Origin: an uncultured Eubacteriales bacterium
Lineage (GTDB): Bacteria; Bacillota; Clostridia; UBA1381
Assembly (NCBI GenBank): GCA_900556575.1
Contig: USPO01000045.1
Span: 1 to 9,293 of the forward strand
Reading direction: 5' to 3'
Length of the DNA: 9,293 nt
Shown: positions 1 through 6,287 of the stretch, one piece after another
Numbering within the stretch: position 1 is the stretch's first letter
Layout of the letters: the number at the start of each line of letters is the position of its first letter
Program-made: the position numbers and the translations under genes
The notes under the pieces: model-generated
Databases searched by the model: none
Told to the model about the DNA's origin: nothing
The model's input: the letters and a program-made list of their open reading frames with translations, nothing else

Positions 1-481
1 AGTTTTAGTTCCCGCCGTAAGAACGGTATTCGGAGGAAACGGAAACAGTATATTAACAGCATCGATATTGCTCGGTATTATGATTTTACCTACAATAATA
101 GGTGTATCGGAGTCGGCATTGAGAAGTGTAACGGAAACATATTACGAAGGCTCTCTTGCACTCGGTGCAACAAAGGAAAGAAGTATTTTCAGGGTTATGC
201 TTCCGGCGGCAAAGTCGGGAATTTTAGCCGGTGTTGTTCTTGGAATAGGTCGTGCTATAGGTGAAACAATGGCGGTTATCATGATTGCCGGAAATCAGGC
301 AAGAATACCTTCAAGTATTCTCAAGGGTGTACGAACAATGACCGCAAACATAGTTATTGAAATGGGTTATGCAACAGACCTGCACAGGGAAGCATTGATA
401 GCAACAGGTGTTGTATTGTTTGTCTTTATTTTAATTATAAATGTTGCCTGTTCGGCTATTAAGAGGAAGGAGAGTAAATAA
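1..481 (+). CDS. pstC: Phosphate ABC transporter permease PstC (3' part, cut by window start)
   Basis: This is one of two membrane subunits of the high-affinity phosphate importer PstSCAB. The reading frame is open from base 2, so 159 residues of the C-terminal half are visible; the first ATG at 68 is internal and not the real start. The fragment has the ABC-permease coupling loop (EAA-type motif), seen as EGSLALGATKERSIFRVMLP followed by AAKSGILAG. This cytoplasmic loop docks on the ATPase PstB. The later stretch GRAIGETMAV is typical of PstC/PstA, and the end is one hydrophobic helix followed by a basic tail (KRKESK). The stop overlaps the next start as TAATG, so translation of pstC and pstA is probably coupled. 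Neighbouring pstA, pstB and phoU settle the assignment to phosphate. PstC rather than PstA follows from gene order and from the distinct full-length PstA next door. The missing N-terminal half lies outside the window. Confidence 0.95.
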   Translation, partial: VLVPAVRTVFGGNGNSILTASILLGIMILPTIIGVSESALRSVTETYYEGSLALGATKERSIFRVMLPAAKSGILAGVVLGIGRAIGETMAVIMIAGNQARIPSSILKGVRTMTANIVIEMGYATDLHREALIATGVVLFVFILIINVACSAIKRKESK

Positions 482-1347
482 TGGAACAGATTAATAAACT
501 TTCTCTCAAGGATAAGCTTGTATCATATATAAAGCACCCTGCATCGGGATTGCTTGCCTTGCTGGTAATGCTGTGTGCTTTATTGACGTTTACAGCCTTG
601 ATATTCCTTATAGCCTACATATTAATAAACGGTATACCGCATATAAAGCCGGAGCTGTTTTCATGGAAGTATACAACAGAAAATGTTTCTATGCTGCCTT
701 CAATAATAAATACGCTTATAATGACGGTTATTTCACTTATAATTGCTGTTCCGCTCGGATTGTTTACGGCAATTTATCTTGTTGAATATGCAAAGAAAGG
801 AAATAAGCTTGTTACAATAATAGGAATGACAGCCGAAACTCTTTCAGGTATACCGTCAATTGTATACGGATTATTCGGTATGCTGTTCTTTGTAACGGCA
901 CTTCATTGGGGAGTATCTATCTTAGCCGGAGCATTCACAATGTCGATTATGATATTGCCTTTGATTATGAGAACTGCCCAGGAGGCTCTGCTTTCCGTTT
1001 CCGACTCATTCAGAGAAGCAAGCTTTGGCTTGGGAGCGGGAAAACTCAGAACAATATTCAGGATAGTACTTCCGGCGGCAGTGCCGGGAATTTTAGCCGG
1101 TGTAATACTTGCAATCGGTCGTGTTGTAGGTGAAACTGCAGCGTTAATTTATACAGCCGGTTCGGTTGCCGAGATTCCGAAAAATTTGCTTTCATCGGGA
1201 CGTACCTTGGCGGTGCATATGTATGCTCTGTCAAGTGAGGGTTTATATACAGATCAGGCATATGCAACAGCGGTAATACTATTGGTATTTGTACTTTTGA
1301 TAAATACGCTGTCGGCATTTTTGGCAAACAAGCTTACGAGTAAATAA
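481..1347 (+). CDS. pstA: Phosphate ABC transporter permease PstA
   Basis: This is the second membrane subunit of the phosphate importer, pairing with PstC to form the channel. At 288 residues it is full length for the family. About six hydrophobic segments can be seen, near residues 23-50, 74-100, 110-140, 145-165, 200-224 and 260-283. The conserved PSIVYGLFG stretch is at 125-133. The ATPase-coupling EAA loop is at about 179-203 (EASFGLGAGKLRTIFRIVLP then AAVPGI), followed by GRVVGETAAL. The start ATG sits in a TAATG overlap with pstC, with AGGAAGGAG a few bases upstream, so start choice is clear and translation is likely coupled. pstB follows after 12 bases. It belongs to the pst operon, which in other bacteria is induced by phosphate starvation; no promoter for it is inside this window. 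Confidence 0.97.
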   Translation: MEQINKLSLKDKLVSYIKHPASGLLALLVMLCALLTFTALIFLIAYILINGIPHIKPELFSWKYTTENVSMLPSIINTLIMTVISLIIAVPLGLFTAIYLVEYAKKGNKLVTIIGMTAETLSGIPSIVYGLFGMLFFVTALHWGVSILAGAFTMSIMILPLIMRTAQEALLSVSDSFREASFGLGAGKLRTIFRIVLPAAVPGILAGVILAIGRVVGETAALIYTAGSVAEIPKNLLSSGRTLAVHMYALSSEGLYTDQAYATAVILLVFVLLINTLSAFLANKLTSK

Positions 1348-1359
1348 AGGGGAAAAATC

Positions 1360-2115
1360 ATGAGTAATTCAAAGTTTTCCATTTCAGATATGGAATTATA
1401 TTATGGTAAGTTTCATGCATTGAAGAACATTGCACTTGAAATTCAGCCGAATGAAGTAACAGCCTTTATAGGACCTTCAGGCTGCGGTAAATCGACTTTG
1501 TTGAAGTCGTTAAACAGAATGAATGACCTTGTTGAGGGGTGCAGAATAACGGGAAATATTCTTCTCGATAACGAAGATATTTACGGTAATATGGATGTAA
1601 ATATTTTAAGAAAGAGGGTAGGAATGGTATTCCAAAAGCCAAATCCATTCCCAATGAGCATATATGATAATATTGCATACGGACCGAGAACGCATGGTAT
1701 TCGTTCAAAAGCAAAGCTTGATGAAATAGTTGAAAAGTCATTAAGAAATGCGGCTATCTGGGATGAGGTAAAGGATAGGTTAAAAAAGAGTGCATTGGGT
1801 ATGTCCGGCGGTCAGCAGCAAAGATTATGTATTGCAAGAGCCTTGGCGGTAGAACCGGAGGTGCTTTTGATGGATGAACCAACCTCGGCACTCGATCCTA
1901 TCTCAACGTCAAAAATCGAAGATCTTGTAATTGATTTGAAGGATAAATATACTATTGTTATGGTTACACATAATATGCAGCAGGCAACACGAGTTAGCGA
2001 CAAAACAGCGTTTTTCCTTTTGGGTGAGGTTATAGAGTACGATGAAACAGAAAAGCTGTTCAGCATCCCGAAGGACAAGAGAACAGAAGATTATATAACG
2101 GGCAGATTCGGTTGA
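1360..2115 (+). CDS. pstB: Phosphate ABC transporter ATP-binding protein PstB
   Basis: This is the cytoplasmic ATPase that drives phosphate import through PstC/PstA. At 251 residues it has normal length and a complete motif set: Walker A GPSGCGKST (38-46), Q-loop Q92 in VFQKPNPFPMS (a PstB hallmark), ABC signature MSGGQQQR (148-155), Walker B LLMDEP (169-174) with the catalytic Glu 173, D-loop SALD (176-179), and H-loop His 204 in VTHNMQQA. The first signature residue is Met where Leu is usual, a mild substitution. The start is an ATG preceded by AAAGGGGAAAAATC, 12 bases after the pstA stop. The substrate assignment rests on the PstB-type Q-loop region and on the operon. Phosphate import through this complex is also the input sensed by PhoU-linked signalling; phoU is the next gene. 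Confidence 0.98.
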   Translation: MSNSKFSISDMELYYGKFHALKNIALEIQPNEVTAFIGPSGCGKSTLLKSLNRMNDLVEGCRITGNILLDNEDIYGNMDVNILRKRVGMVFQKPNPFPMSIYDNIAYGPRTHGIRSKAKLDEIVEKSLRNAAIWDEVKDRLKKSALGMSGGQQQRLCIARALAVEPEVLLMDEPTSALDPISTSKIEDLVIDLKDKYTIVMVTHNMQQATRVSDKTAFFLLGEVIEYDETEKLFSIPKDKRTEDYITGRFG

Positions 2116-2181
2116 TTGTATAAAATGTATAGTTTAATATGCGGCAGAATAAAGTAATATATGTTTTGAAAGGGGAAGAAA

Positions 2182-2829
2182 ATGAGAAACAGATTTGACC
2201 GCCAGCTTGCACAGCTTAATGAACTTCTTACAGAAATGGGTTCAATGATTGAGGAGTCTATTGCTACTGCGGCAAGAGCAGTTGCAAACAGTGATGTAGA
2301 GGATGCAAAGAGAGTCATGGAGCGTGAGGACGATATTAATCATGCCGAGCGTGATGTTGAAAATCTTTGCTTCAAACTGTTATTGCAGCAGCAGCCGGTA
2401 GCAAGGGATTTAAGACAGATTAGTGCGGCGCTTAAGATGGTTACGGACATGGAAAGAATAGGTGACCAGTCAGCAGATATATGTGAAATTTTAATTAAGT
2501 CAGACAGACTAAAAAATTCACACATTCCGGATTATATCCGTAAAATGGCAGAGGAGACCATATTTATGGTTACAACAGCGGTAGAGGCATATGTGAAGAA
2601 AGATCAGAATATGGCTGAAATGGTAGTAAACTATGATATAAAGGTTGATAATCTTTTTAATCAGATTAAGGCAGATATAATGGATGGTATAAGAAAAAGC
2701 GAGCATGGAGATGAGCAGGCAATTGATATTCTCATGATTGCAAAATATCTTGAAAAAATAGGAGACCATGCGGAAAGTATAGCTAAATGGGTTGTATTCT
2801 CGATTACGGGAGAACATTATTCAAAATAA
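2182..2829 (+). CDS. phoU: Phosphate signalling/transport accessory protein PhoU
   Basis: PhoU is a peripheral cytoplasmic protein that links the Pst transporter to phosphate-responsive regulation and restrains phosphate uptake. The 215 residues fit the family: two similar three-helix bundles, each with its metal-binding motif. The first is D89-M-E91-R-I-G-D95 (after LRQISAALKMVT) and the second is E191-K-I-G-D195 followed by HAESIAKWV. The protein is almost entirely helical with no membrane segment. ATG is preceded by GAAAGGGGAAGAAA, a strong ribosome site. The 66-base gap after pstB is A+T-rich and larger than the other gaps in the operon, so a weak internal promoter is possible, but I see no convincing -35/-10 pair. 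phoU is the last gene of the operon and is followed by a terminator at 2867-2903. No PhoR/PhoB-type two-component genes follow, so the signalling partner is encoded elsewhere. Confidence 0.96.
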   Translation: MRNRFDRQLAQLNELLTEMGSMIEESIATAARAVANSDVEDAKRVMEREDDINHAERDVENLCFKLLLQQQPVARDLRQISAALKMVTDMERIGDQSADICEILIKSDRLKNSHIPDYIRKMAEETIFMVTTAVEAYVKKDQNMAEMVVNYDIKVDNLFNQIKADIMDGIRKSEHGDEQAIDILMIAKYLEKIGDHAESIAKWVVFSITGEHYSK

Positions 2830-2846
2830 GGAGCTGCAACAGCCTC
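2830..2846. repeat. Short remnant of the GGGGCTG...CAGCCTC repeat family
   Basis: Directly after the phoU stop lies GGAGCTGCAACAGCCTC. Twelve of these bases, TGCAACAGCCTC (2835-2846), are identical to the right end of the larger repeat copy at 4548-4559. The first seven (GGAGCTG) resemble the GGGGCTG left end of the other two copies. The most economical reading is a deletion derivative in which both ends of the unit survive. It can fold into a small imperfect hairpin with loop CAA. At this length chance resemblance is possible, so confidence is moderate. Confidence 0.45.
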
Positions 2847-2866
2847 AAATAATCAAATAATGAAAC

Positions 2867-2903
2867 AAAAAAAGTTCCGCAATTTGATTGCGAAACTTTT
2901 TTT
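2867..2903. terminator. Bidirectional intrinsic terminator between phoU and cca
   Basis: A 17-bp stem (2867-2883 with 2887-2903) with a single C/A mismatch closes on a TTG loop. The stem begins with seven A residues and ends with seven T residues, so on either strand the hairpin is followed by a U-run in the RNA. It lies 37 bases past the phoU stop and about 130 bases past the cca stop on the other strand, as expected for one terminator shared by two converging genes. Confidence 0.85.
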
Positions 2904-2945
2904 GCTTTGAGAAACCCGGAATACACACCGTCAGATTTTAATATA

Positions 2946-2960
2946 AGGGGAGAATCCCCT
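2946..2960 (-). other. Small hairpin downstream of cca
   Basis: AGGGGA-GAA-TCCCCT forms a perfect 6-bp stem with a 3-base loop, about 70 bases past the cca stop. On the - strand it is followed by TATATTAAAATC, not a clean U-run, so it is at best a weak or accessory terminator ahead of the strong one at 2867-2903. Confidence 0.35.
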
Positions 2961-3030
2961 CATACTCCATTCAACTCCTATTTACAATCAGAACAATGTT
3001 TTGACTTATATTTTGAAACATCGTCCTGTT

Positions 3031-4359
3031 TTATATCTGTTGTTTTTGAATAAAATCCATTAAAGCATCATGCTCATTTTCAACTGTTTCATCGATTACT
3101 CCATTCAGAGCCTTTTCCAATGCTTCGCCGATTTGTTTTCCTTTTAATCCAATCTGCATTAGGTCATGACCGTTTATCGCAAGAGATTTAATGCTTACAC
3201 ATTCATTGTTCGCTTCGATTTTATCAAGAATTTCACGAACATATTCGATGCGTTCCGTTTTAAGCATTTTCTTTTCGGGAGCCTGTCCGCACATATCCGC
3301 ATAAGTTACCTTTAACAGAGTTCGGGCATTTTCCATTCCTATTTTATTGAGCAGACGTTTAATTCCTTTTTCACCTATTTGACCGTATGCATCATGGTGC
3401 TTTACAAGACATCTCACAGTAGCTGTTATATCGTTTGAAAGCTTTAGCCTTTTCATTATTATTCGTGCTTTTTCTTCACTGATTTCGGCATGACCGTAAA
3501 AATGCCCCTCTCCGTCCTTTAAAGTAAAGCAGTCGGGTTTTCCTATATCATGAAGGAGCATTGCCAGGCGAAGAATACTGTCCTGTTCTGCGGAATCTAT
3601 TGAGGCGAGAGTATGCTCCCATACGTCATAGCAATGCCATTTACTGTGTTGGTCAAAGCCTATGCAGGGGAGAATTTCGGGAATTACAACTGCCAATATA
3701 TCTGAAAATTCTCTTAGTATTCTTCCGGCACCCTTTCCCTTTAAAAGCTTCAGCAGCTCAACAGCTATTCTTTCCATTGATACATAAGAAAGGAGTTCCT
3801 TATTTTTGTGCATTGCCGCAGCTGTTTCCTTTTCTATTTCAAAATCAAATGTTGCAGCAAAACGCATTGCACGAAGTATTCTCAATGCGTCCTCATTGAA
3901 ACGCTCATCGGCAATTCCGACACATTTTATAATGTGTGCGTTTAAGTCATCAATTCCGCCGAAATAATCCTGCAATCCGTTTGTATCATTGTATGCCATT
4001 GCATTTATTGTAAAATCACGTCTTTTAACATCCTCTTTTAAGTCGGTAACAAAATTTACATGGTCCGGCTTGCGGCGGTCGCTGTATGTACCTTCTGTAC
4101 GGTATGTAGTGATTTCATAGCCTACATGGTCAATCATTAATGTAACAGTGCCGTGCTGAAGTCCGGTTTCTATTATGTGCATATCAGAAAATACTTCCTC
4201 TACTTGATTGGGCAGAGCAATAGTGCAAATATCCCAGTCATTAGGTACAGCACCGGTTATACTGTCACGAATACAGCCGCCGACAGCATATGCTTCATAG
4301 CCTGCCTCTCCGAGGCGGGAAATGATTTGCTTTACCGATTTAGGCATTTTTATATTCAT
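3031..4359 (-). CDS. cca: CCA-adding tRNA nucleotidyltransferase with HD domain
   Basis: This enzyme builds or repairs the 3'-terminal CCA of tRNA from CTP and ATP without a nucleic-acid template. The 442 residues show the class II order: GG27-28 with R31-D32 (GGCIRD), the two metal-binding aspartates in D41-W-D43, the RRDFTINAMAY motif (113-123), and the nucleotide-selecting motif E156-D157-x-x-R160 continuing to RAMRFA. A C-terminal HD domain follows, with His 249, H270-D271 in LLHDIGKP, GHAEIS near 289-294 and KHHD near 320-323. HD-domain versions of this enzyme can also have phosphohydrolase activity; whether this one does cannot be read from sequence. The ATG start has AGAAAGGA nine bases upstream. 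The gene follows speB on the same strand but is separated by 210 bases of repeat and hairpin sequence, so it is probably its own unit. A poly(A) polymerase role is possible within this superfamily but less likely for this motif set. Confidence 0.95.
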   Translation of the reverse strand: MNIKMPKSVKQIISRLGEAGYEAYAVGGCIRDSITGAVPNDWDICTIALPNQVEEVFSDMHIIETGLQHGTVTLMIDHVGYEITTYRTEGTYSDRRKPDHVNFVTDLKEDVKRRDFTINAMAYNDTNGLQDYFGGIDDLNAHIIKCVGIADERFNEDALRILRAMRFAATFDFEIEKETAAAMHKNKELLSYVSMERIAVELLKLLKGKGAGRILREFSDILAVVIPEILPCIGFDQHSKWHCYDVWEHTLASIDSAEQDSILRLAMLLHDIGKPDCFTLKDGEGHFYGHAEISEEKARIIMKRLKLSNDITATVRCLVKHHDAYGQIGEKGIKRLLNKIGMENARTLLKVTYADMCGQAPEKKMLKTERIEYVREILDKIEANNECVSIKSLAINGHDLMQIGLKGKQIGEALEKALNGVIDETVENEHDALMDFIQKQQI

Positions 4360-4391
4360 TATGTTTTATCCTTTCTAAATATTCTTAAAAA

Positions 4392-4515
4392 GGGGCTGTA
4401 GCAAAATGCACAGACCGCATAAAGCAAATAAAACAAAATAAATAAGCCATTTTTTGTGATTAATTTGGTCACATTGAGTTCGCTTTATGGGGTCTGCATT
4501 GTTTTTCTGTAGCCC
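4392..4515. repeat. Imperfect inverted repeat, arms of about 34 bases
   Basis: The left arm (4392-4425) and right arm (4482-4515) pair through the blocks GGGCT, AG, ATGC, AGACC and CATAAAGC when one arm is reverse-complemented, with small offsets between blocks. A 56-base A+T-rich spacer lies between, containing GTGATTAATTTGGTCAC, whose GTGA/TCAC ends could form a minor inner stem. The structure is that of a small non-coding palindromic element or a degenerate MITE. I saw no clear target-site duplication. Confidence 0.6.
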
Positions 4516-4520
4516 AACAA

Positions 4521-4557
4521 GGCTGTCACAAAACTCTTTGAGTTTTTTGCAACAGCC
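4521..4557 (-). terminator. Hairpin after speB, possible terminator of the spe operon
   Basis: GGCTGT (4521-4526) pairs with ACAGCC (4552-4557). AAAACTC (4530-4536) pairs with GAGTTTT (4540-4546) around a TTT loop, with a small bulge between. It begins 13 bases past the speB stop on the - strand, a natural site for ending the spe transcript. The U-run that should follow on that strand is poor (TTGTTGGG). A better U-run, CCCCTTTTTAA, occurs only after the whole 4392-4560 unit, so the full repeat may act as the terminator instead. Confidence 0.4.
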
Positions 4558-4569
4558 TCCTTTTAAATA

Positions 4570-5430
4570 TTATTTCAGCTTTTCCGAAAGACATAGTGTC
4601 CATTCGCGCCAAATTTTTAATGCAACCGCAGTTGACGCACCGCTTGTGTCTAATGGAGGTGAAAGCTCATTTATATCTGTTCCTACAATATTCAGCTTTC
4701 CAAGTTTTAATACAGCTTCAAGCAATTCTTTAAATGTTGCTCCGCCTGCTTCGGGTGTTCCCGTTCCAGGGAAAATTGAAGGGTCAAGTACATCTAAATC
4801 AAGAGTAAAATAAACGGGCGTATCGCCGAGCTGTTCAATTACTTCATCAAGTGTTTCAAAATTGAATAAATGAGTTGTTACATGATTTTTACCCCATTCA
4901 AATTCCGAACGGTCACCGCTTCTTATTCCAAATTGAAAGATTTTTCCGTCACCGACAATATCCCAGCAACGGTGTAATACAGATTCGTGTGAAAGCTTTG
5001 CACCCAAATAATCATCTCTTAAATCCGCATGGGCATCAAAATGAATTATGTGTAAATCAGGGTATTTTTCTGCGACAGCTCTTACGGCACCGAGTGTTAC
5101 CAAATGTTCACCGCCTATCATCATAGGCAGCTTTCCGTCATTTAATATTGTTCGTGTTATATCTGTAATATCGTTCAATGCAAGTTCTGCATCTCCGAAA
5201 CATAATTCGGGGTCGCCGGCATCGAATACGGCATAGTCTTCGAGGTCAAGATTTTGGTACGGACTGTATGTTTCAAGTCCGTATGACTCGGCTCTCATTG
5301 TGCGGCTTGCAAATCTTGTTCCAGGTCTGTATGATGTCGTTGAGTCAAACGGGGCTCCGAAAATTACGATTTTTGAGTCATCATACTCATTGTCGCAGCC
5401 TATAAAGGTTTCTATATTTTTATTCAACAT
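4570..5430 (-). CDS. speB: Agmatinase (agmatine ureohydrolase)
   Basis: This enzyme hydrolyses agmatine to putrescine and urea at a two-manganese centre. The 286 residues carry the whole ureohydrolase ligand set: H109 in MIGGEHLVTLG, D132-A-H134-A-D136 in HFDAHADLRD, and D211-L-D213 in TLDLDVLDP. The family's GTGTPEAGG loop (222-230) and a late glutamate in DINELSPPLD (252-261) are also present. Length and the N-terminal PFDSTTSYRPGTR stretch fit bacterial agmatinases better than arginases, and the adjacent arginine decarboxylase and spermidine synthase genes support agmatine as substrate. Formiminoglutamase or guanidinobutyrase would be the alternatives. The start ATG lies 11 bases inside the end of speE, with GAGGAG placed 10 bases upstream within speE, so translation is probably coupled. 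It is the last gene of the spe operon. Confidence 0.93.
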   Translation of the reverse strand: MLNKNIETFIGCDNEYDDSKIVIFGAPFDSTTSYRPGTRFASRTMRAESYGLETYSPYQNLDLEDYAVFDAGDPELCFGDAELALNDITDITRTILNDGKLPMMIGGEHLVTLGAVRAVAEKYPDLHIIHFDAHADLRDDYLGAKLSHESVLHRCWDIVGDGKIFQFGIRSGDRSEFEWGKNHVTTHLFNFETLDEVIEQLGDTPVYFTLDLDVLDPSIFPGTGTPEAGGATFKELLEAVLKLGKLNIVGTDINELSPPLDTSGASTAVALKIWREWTLCLSEKLK

Positions 5431-6271
5431 CTTTTAAAAGCTCCTCTACATAGTTTGGAAGATAGAAAGAACCCATATGCAGCTTTGGGTTGTAGTAGCG
5501 GGTTTTTATTCCCAAGGCACTCCATTTTGCCGGATGGAGATCATGTATAGGATGATACTTCTTTGAGGCAAATCCGAAAAGCCAGTGACCCGATGGATAG
5601 GTTGGTATATGAACCTGATAAACTCGGCTTATGGGGAATGATTCCACTATTCTTTTATGCGCTCTTTGCATTGCATATGCATCCTGAGGATAGAACGGAC
5701 TCTCGTGTTGATTAACCATTATTCCGTCCTCATGCAGTGCCTTATAGCAGCTGCCGTAGAATTCTTTTGTAAAAAGCCCCTCTCCCGGACCGAACGGGTC
5801 TGTTGAGTCTACTATTATTATATCATACTTATCTTCACAGTGGCGGATATATTTCAATCCGTCCTCAAAAAAGAAATGTACACGCTTGTCGCTTAATGCA
5901 CCGGCAGTTTGTACAAGGTGCTTGCGGCATACTTCAACAACAAGCTCATCTATTTCAACGAGGTCTATATTTTCTATTGTATCATAGTGTGTAAGCTCGC
6001 GGACTGTTCCGCCGTCTCCTCCTCCGATTACAAGGATGTTCTTTGCGTTCGGATGTACCGCCATAGGAACGTGTGCAATCATTTCATGATATATAAACTC
6101 GTCCTTTTCGGTAAGCATCATATAGCCGTCAAGAGTCAGAAAACGTCCGAATTCCGGAGAATCAAAAATATCGATTCTCTGAAACTCGCTTCTGCCGGAA
6201 TAAATCTGGCGGTCAACTTTTATTGAAAAATGCACATCCGGTGTGTGCTGTTCAGTAAACCATAAATCCAT
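5420..6271 (-). CDS. speE: Spermidine synthase (putrescine aminopropyltransferase)
   Basis: SpeE transfers the aminopropyl group of decarboxylated S-adenosylmethionine to putrescine, giving spermidine and methylthioadenosine. The 283 residues show a small N-terminal beta domain and then a Rossmann-like methyltransferase fold. Motifs are YHEM (61-64), the nucleoside-binding loop GGGDGG (83-88), acidic E106/D108 in LVEIDEL for the ribose, a further acidic site in FEDG (135-138), and the catalytic region VDSTDPFGPGEG with D155 and D158. ATG is preceded by AAGGGAG with nine bases of spacing, 16 bases after the speA stop. Its end overlaps speB by 11 bases. The neighbours supply both substrates: speD the aminopropyl donor, speA plus speB the putrescine. 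Close family members accept other diamines, so use of cadaverine or others cannot be excluded from sequence. Confidence 0.95.
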   Translation of the reverse strand: MDLWFTEQHTPDVHFSIKVDRQIYSGRSEFQRIDIFDSPEFGRFLTLDGYMMLTEKDEFIYHEMIAHVPMAVHPNAKNILVIGGGDGGTVRELTHYDTIENIDLVEIDELVVEVCRKHLVQTAGALSDKRVHFFFEDGLKYIRHCEDKYDIIIVDSTDPFGPGEGLFTKEFYGSCYKALHEDGIMVNQHESPFYPQDAYAMQRAHKRIVESFPISRVYQVHIPTYPSGHWLFGFASKKYHPIHDLHPAKWSALGIKTRYYNPKLHMGSFYLPNYVEELLKDVE

Positions 6272-6287
6272 GACATTTTACTCCCTT

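Larger units (their letters stand above)
4392..4560. repeat. Largest copy of a dispersed palindromic repeat unit
   Basis: This copy runs from GGGGCTG to CAGCCTCC and fills most of the gap between speB and cca. The first 46 bases (4392-4437) match the reverse complement of 9232-9273 and of the edge beside it with only three differences: two substitutions and one extra A. The shared core includes CAGACCGCATAAAGC. The last 12 bases before 4560 match the phoU-side remnant. Internally it holds an imperfect palindrome (4392-4515) and then a hairpin (4521-4557). The flanks continue the symmetry: AAAAA precedes GGGGCTGT, and ACAGCC is followed by TCCTTTT. No open reading frame of its own is visible, so if mobile it would depend on an enzyme encoded elsewhere. 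Confidence 0.7.

Noticed and set aside
2116..2181. Internal promoter between pstB and phoU
   Set aside because: The gap is A+T-rich with TATA-like words, but no -35/-10 pair with proper spacing stands out.
4374..4404. TTGCTA / TATTTA pair with 17-base spacing as a cca promoter, its -35 inside the repeat
   Set aside because: Only 4/6 and 3/6 consensus matches, and the transcript start would again fall on the Shine-Dalgarno of cca.
4392..4560. Insertion sequence with its own transposase
   Set aside because: No coding capacity in the unit and no clear target-site duplication at the flanks.
4487..4813. Possible + strand gene overlapping the 3' end of speB
   Set aside because: It runs antisense through a clearly coding agmatinase, has no ribosome site, and starts inside the repeat; its product resembles nothing I recognise.
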